Assembly: GCA_041653595.1 (NCBI GenBank)
Contig: JBAZFB010000005.1
Coordinates: forward strand, 1-64,000
Direction of reading: 5' to 3'
From: Candidatus Omnitrophota bacterium
Lineage (GTDB): Bacteria; Omnitrophota; Gorgyraeia; Pluralincolimonadales; Pluralincolimonadaceae
Length of the DNA stretch: 64,000 nt
How positions within the stretch are numbered: the first letter of the stretch is position 1; each line of letters begins with the position of its first letter. Shown piece by piece: positions 60,431 to 64,000 of this stretch. The notes beneath the pieces were generated by a model. That model saw only the letters and a list, made by a program, of their open reading frames with translations, did not search any database and was not told where the DNA came from. A program made the position numbers and the translations under genes.

Positions 60431-62221
60431 TTGAAATTCTTGTACTTGTTTTTGACGGCATTTTTAATCAGTTTCCTCCTTACGCCGCTGATAAAGTCAA
60501 TAGCAGGCCGCGCGGGCGTTGTAGCCAGGCCAAAAGAGGACAGGTGGCACAAGAACGTTATTCCGCTCATGGGCGGAGCGGCCATTTACGCCGCATTTAT
60601 AATAACCTATCTAATCTATTTAAAAGGCATGAAGGGGGGGCTTGGGCTTCTTATCGGAGGCACCTCCATATTTTTGCTCGGGGTAGCTGATGACCTCAAG
60701 GGATTGAGTCCGCAGTCCAAGCTCGTTGGACAGATAGTCTGCGCTTCCCTGACCGTCATATCGGGAGTCACGATAAATATAATACCTTCGGCGTTGGCCA
60801 TACCGTTGACTATCTTGTGGATCGTCGGTATAACCAATTCCTTCAATTTGCTGGATAATATGGATGGCTTGTCGTCAGGAGTTGCCGCGATCGCTTCGCT
60901 CACTGTCTTTGCCTGCGCCCTGGCGCTCAATAATCATGAAATGGCCATGTTCGCGCTTATACTGGGGGGTGCGTCCTTGGGCTTCTTGCCGCATAATTTT
61001 TATCCGGCCAAGATATTTATGGGAGATTGCGGCGCGATGTTCCTGGGTTTTGCCCTAGCCTCGATCACGGTCATGGGGACATGGAAAGAAGCCTCACACC
61101 TATTTCTCGTCTTGCTTATACCCGTATTGGCGCTCGCGGTCCCGATCTTCGATACGATCTTCGTCACGGTGACCAGGACGATAGACGGGAGGTCGGTAGC
61201 AAAGGGAGGAAAAGACCACACCTCCCACAGGATGGTTTTTCTCGGTTGGCACGAAAGGAAAGCGGTCACGGTCCTGTATTTGATATCGCTCCTCTTCGGG
61301 CTTGCGGCCTACGCTTCTTTGTATATGAAGGCATATGTAAGCATTACGGTAGTGACGCTGCTCCTCATAGTAGTCTTCTCGCTAGGCGTGTTCCTCAATA
61401 AGATGACCCGCAGGGAAGAGGAGACGCCGGCCCTTGCATTGCCTCGCAGCGTCTCATATTACAAGAACCAGTCCGAGCTTATCGACGCCCTGATAAAATA
61501 CAAGAGGGTCATTTTCGAAGTAGTATGCGACCTCTGCCTGATCTGCATCGCTTATTTTTCCAGTTATATAATCCGTTATGACGGCATAATAGATCCCTTT
61601 AATTTTAAACTGATAGCGAAATCGCTCCCGATAATGATAGTGGTAAACCTGCTTGCTTTCTCGATCACCGGTGTTTACGGGAATATCTGGAGATATATAG
61701 GGCTCAACGAGATATTGAATATAGTCAAAGGCGTCATATTAGGAACTGTGGTTTCGGCGGCCGCGCTTGTGGTAGCTTTCAGGTTCGAGGGCTTCTCAAG
61801 GATGATATTCCTGCTGGACGCGATGATCCTGCTTATTCTCATGTCAGCAGTGAGGATCGCCTTCAGGCTCTTCAAGGAGCAGATATTCGTTTCGCTGGAC
61901 GCGAAAGGGAAGAAGATATTGATCTTCGGAGCGGGAGATACAGGAGACGCCTTCCTTCGCGAGGTGCGCAAGAACAAGGCCTTTAACTACTGGCCGGTAG
62001 GATTCGTAGACGATGACCTGTCGAAGCAGGGCAGGAGGATCCAGGGGGTTTCGGTCTTAGGAGTAAGGTCCGATATTCCGCGGTTGGTTGAGGAACACTC
62101 GATAGATGAGGTGATCATCGCCATACCTTCAGCGGAAGATAAGACAAAAGAGGATATAGAGGCGATCTGCAGGGAGAGCGGAGCGCAGTACCATCAAGTA
62201 AGCGGGATATACCTGAGATGA
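60431..62221 (+). CDS. WecA/MraY-like initiating transferase fused to the N-terminal half of a PglF/FlaA1-type protein, 596 aa
   Basis: Residues 1-330 are a polytopic UDP-HexNAc:polyprenyl-phosphate transferase with DDLKGLSPQSKL, NSFNLLDNMDGLSSG, FMGDCGAMFLGF and the loop His in GGKDHTSHRM. From about 356 a second set of four membrane segments starts, followed by a Rossmann domain (KKILIFGAGDTGDAF at about 493), the pattern of the first half of PglF/FlaA1/CapD enzymes. The catalytic SDR half is missing: the gene stops after IYLR. The start is TTG 60431 with AAAAGG upstream. It should initiate the lipid-linked chain; the fused part may sense or bind NAD or a nucleotide. Confidence 0.85.
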   Translation: MKFLYLFLTAFLISFLLTPLIKSIAGRAGVVARPKEDRWHKNVIPLMGGAAIYAAFIITYLIYLKGMKGGLGLLIGGTSIFLLGVADDLKGLSPQSKLVGQIVCASLTVISGVTINIIPSALAIPLTILWIVGITNSFNLLDNMDGLSSGVAAIASLTVFACALALNNHEMAMFALILGGASLGFLPHNFYPAKIFMGDCGAMFLGFALASITVMGTWKEASHLFLVLLIPVLALAVPIFDTIFVTVTRTIDGRSVAKGGKDHTSHRMVFLGWHERKAVTVLYLISLLFGLAAYASLYMKAYVSITVVTLLLIVVFSLGVFLNKMTRREEETPALALPRSVSYYKNQSELIDALIKYKRVIFEVVCDLCLICIAYFSSYIIRYDGIIDPFNFKLIAKSLPIMIVVNLLAFSITGVYGNIWRYIGLNEILNIVKGVILGTVVSAAALVVAFRFEGFSRMIFLLDAMILLILMSAVRIAFRLFKEQIFVSLDAKGKKILIFGAGDTGDAFLREVRKNKAFNYWPVGFVDDDLSKQGRRIQGVSVLGVRSDIPRLVEEHSIDEVIIAIPSAEDKTKEDIEAICRESGAQYHQVSGIYLR

Positions 62222-63681
62222 GTGCCGACAGGCAAAGACTCTATACGGCCTGCGACAAGGTCATCGAGTATATGCTTTATACCCTCGTCTTCTTCATTCC
62301 CACCTCTAAGAGCGTGGTCGAGGTCTTTGCCACATTGTCGGTAATGATCTGGCTTTATAAAAACGGCCTCAAAGCATGGGAATGGACGCTCGAGAAGATA
62401 AAATCATTTGTTCCCCCCGCATCGACTTACGATGTATTAAAGATCCTCGTTCCTGTGGGTATCCTGGCGGTACTCCTCGTCTATTCATCGATCATGATCT
62501 CCCTGGCGGTCATCTCTCACCATTTTGATATTGAAGGAGACCTGTTCGTGACAGGGGTGTTCCTCCCAATAACCCTATTTGCCATATTCCTGAATATACT
62601 TTTTTTTATAATAGCCCTGGCGGTCGCAAGGTCAAATCATGGGTTTAGCCTTAAGGCATCAACCTTATCCTTTATGGCCGTAAGCCTGATAACCTCTGCC
62701 TTCACAAGCCAGCGGTTGGGGATGAGCGCCGAGGCGTTCCTCTTCAAGACCATGGAATATCTTCTGATATTCCTGATAATGGCGGATGTAATTAACACGC
62801 CGAGGCGGGTCTTTAATCTTGTCTCTTCTTTTTTGATCGCCGCCTTTTTTTCCGGAATAGACGGCATATACCAGAGATTGACCGGCTATGACCTTTTCCG
62901 GAAGTTCCCCATGTTCGCTGACATGAAAATAACCGCGGCGTTCAAAGCCCCGAACGATTTCGGCACTTATGTAGCGACAATGTTGCCTTTGCCGCTTGCG
63001 CTCATTGCCTTTAGCGTGATGAATTGGAAGAAGAAGTTCGGGCTTTTAGTGATATCCCTGGTCCTTGCGGCCTGTTTGCTGCTTACTTTCGCGAGAGGGG
63101 CATGGATGGGATTCGTTGTCGGGTTTTTATTTCTTCTTATCTTTATCGGCTGGAAACGTCTCGTTGCCGCGCTCGTAATAGTAGCTTTACTGGTCTCATT
63201 AACTGCGTTGATCGCGCCTCCGGATATCAAGGCCCAGTTGGGCTCCTTATCTAAATTAGGGAGCGACCTCTCTTCGATGGACAGATTTTTGATATGGAAG
63301 ACGGGCTGGAAGATGTTTTTAGACAGGCCTTTATTCGGCCATGGGTTAAATACGTTCATGAGCGTATTCGAGAAATATAAACCCGCTAGTTACGAATGGA
63401 TCGTTTATGCCCATAATTGTTTCCTCCAGATAGCCGCCGAGACAGGGATAATAGGCCTCCTGGTCTTTTTGTGGTTCTGCGTGAGTGTTTCAATCCGGGG
63501 GATCTCAAAATTTACCGGTACTTCCGATAAATTTTTGAAAGCCGCCGCAATAGGCGCGGTTGCATGTATAATAACCACCCTCGTTAATAGTTTCTTCGAC
63601 ACCAACCTCTATTCCCTCCCGCTGGCGGTCCTTTTTTGGTCGATGTGCGGACTCGCGGTTGCAAGGGTTCGGCCTGAGTAG
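62218..63681 (+). CDS. O-antigen ligase/polymerase (Wzy_C) membrane protein, 487 aa
   Basis: About eleven hydrophobic segments. FARGAWMGFVVGFLFLLIF and LFGHGLNTFMSVF with AHNCFLQIAAETGIIGLLVF are the Wzy/WaaL signature; Arg in ARGAW and His in AHN match the conserved positions. The start overlaps the fusion gene stop (ATGA). It would polymerise the glycan or ligate it to a lipid A core or other acceptor in the periplasm; sequence alone cannot separate the two. Confidence 0.87.
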   Translation: MSADRQRLYTACDKVIEYMLYTLVFFIPTSKSVVEVFATLSVMIWLYKNGLKAWEWTLEKIKSFVPPASTYDVLKILVPVGILAVLLVYSSIMISLAVISHHFDIEGDLFVTGVFLPITLFAIFLNILFFIIALAVARSNHGFSLKASTLSFMAVSLITSAFTSQRLGMSAEAFLFKTMEYLLIFLIMADVINTPRRVFNLVSSFLIAAFFSGIDGIYQRLTGYDLFRKFPMFADMKITAAFKAPNDFGTYVATMLPLPLALIAFSVMNWKKKFGLLVISLVLAACLLLTFARGAWMGFVVGFLFLLIFIGWKRLVAALVIVALLVSLTALIAPPDIKAQLGSLSKLGSDLSSMDRFLIWKTGWKMFLDRPLFGHGLNTFMSVFEKYKPASYEWIVYAHNCFLQIAAETGIIGLLVFLWFCVSVSIRGISKFTGTSDKFLKAAAIGAVACIITTLVNSFFDTNLYSLPLAVLFWSMCGLAVARVRPE

Positions 63682-63688
63682 GTCCAAT

Positions 63689-64000
63689 TTGTTAAAGCCC
63701 CGCAGGATCCTTCTTGTCAGGACGGACAGAATAGGAGAGTTACTGCTTACTACCCCGGCGTTCGGCTCGGTACGCGAGAGTTTCCCCGGAGCCAAAATTA
63801 CGCTCCTGGTAAAGCCTTCTTCTTCGCCTGTGGTCGAGGGGAATCCCTGCGTCGATTCCATCGTCAAACTCGATCCCGTTCCCGATCTCGATTCGTTCGC
63901 AAAGCGCTTGGGATTTATCCGCTTCCTGAGGGTGTCGGGGTTCGATATGGTCGTCATCTTCAATCCGAGCAAGTTTTTTAATGTCGCCGCCTTTCTCGCA
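63689..64000 (+). CDS. Family 9 glycosyltransferase (heptosyltransferase-like), 3' end outside window
   Basis: The 104 visible codons have no stop and read RILLVRTDRIGELLLTTPAF, then AKITLLVKPSSSPVVEGNP, the GT9 start with its glycine-linked phosphate loop. There is no in-frame ATG; TTG 63689 with AGTAGG upstream is the best start, TTG 63659 an alternative that overlaps the ligase gene. WaaC/WaaF-type enzymes add heptose to the lipopolysaccharide core. Confidence 0.75.
   Translation, partial: MLKPRRILLVRTDRIGELLLTTPAFGSVRESFPGAKITLLVKPSSSPVVEGNPCVDSIVKLDPVPDLDSFAKRLGFIRFLRVSGFDMVVIFNPSKFFNVAAFLA

Noticed and set aside
60431..62221. Two adjacent genes miscalled as one
   Set aside because: The frame is continuous with no stop, ribosome site or convincing start near residues 330-356.
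1..64000. Insertion sequences, prophage genes, CRISPR arrays, tRNA or rRNA genes
   Set aside because: No transposase, integrase or phage motif, no regularly spaced repeats, and no room for RNA genes between the tightly packed coding regions.

Overview
The window is one very dense surface-glycan biosynthesis locus of about 64 kb. I count 56 protein genes and no RNA genes, transposases or CRISPR arrays. All genes but one lie on the + strand, and no gap between genes exceeds about 90 bases. At about half of the junctions the next start codon overlaps the previous stop (ATGA, GTGA, TTGA or TAATG), so most of the window looks like one long, translationally coupled transcription unit. The gene content (WecA/MraY-like initiating transferase, O-antigen ligase, family 9 glycosyltransferase, KdsB-like enzyme, NeuB) fits a Gram-negative bacterium. 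Moderate GC, frequent GTG/TTG starts, a DUF4330 protein and many unusual fusions and paralogues suggest an uncultivated lineage such as Omnitrophota. That placement is an inference with low confidence.

Region 1 (about 1-21 kb) makes and decorates a nonulosonic acid or similar amino sugar. It has two SpsF/NeuA-like cytidylyltransferases, a SPASM-type radical SAM enzyme, two DegT aminotransferases, a NeuB synthase, a PseG-like protein, a WecD-like and a RimJ/PseH-like N-acetyltransferase, a PIG-L deacetylase, a sugar N-formyltransferase and a Gfo/Idh/MocA oxidoreductase. Nitrogen transfer is heavily represented: an AsnB amidotransferase, a HisH-HisF-WbpG trio (the acetamidino system of the Pseudomonas WbpG and Campylobacter PseA families), and a second WbpG paralogue directly coupled to a GatA-type amidase. 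A UDP-sugar dehydrogenase homologue without its catalytic residues sits among them.

Region 2 (about 21-39 kb) holds a large GT-B-like protein, a PglK/MsbA-type ABC flippase, and a second sugar-acid module: an HpcH/HpaI pyruvate aldolase next to a KdsB-like cytidylyltransferase, followed by methyltransferase, hexapeptide acetyltransferase, SGNH-like protein, radical SAM, 2-hydroxyacid dehydrogenase, epimerase, cyclase-family hydrolase and HAD phosphatase. Another GT-B-like protein, RmlD- and Rmd-like reductases and GT2/GT4 glycosyltransferases follow.

Region 3 (about 39-59.4 kb) is more AT-rich by eye. It has glycosyltransferases (GT2, GT4, GT39-like membrane enzymes), methyltransferases, three B12-type radical SAM proteins, a second AsnB, a transglutaminase-like protein without its catalytic Cys and His, the only minus-strand gene (a GT4), and a glycosyltransferase fused to a DUF218 domain. 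Region 4 (59.4-64 kb) starts with a clear sigma70-like promoter and carries the core machinery: an NDP-sugar epimerase, a WecA-type transferase fused to the non-catalytic half of a PglF/FlaA1-type protein, an O-antigen ligase/polymerase and a partial heptosyltransferase-like gene.

Together the genes would build nucleotide-activated, highly N-modified sugars, start a chain on undecaprenyl phosphate, extend and modify it, flip it, and polymerise or ligate it. No intact UDP-sugar 4,6-dehydratase was recognised, so that step must be encoded elsewhere.
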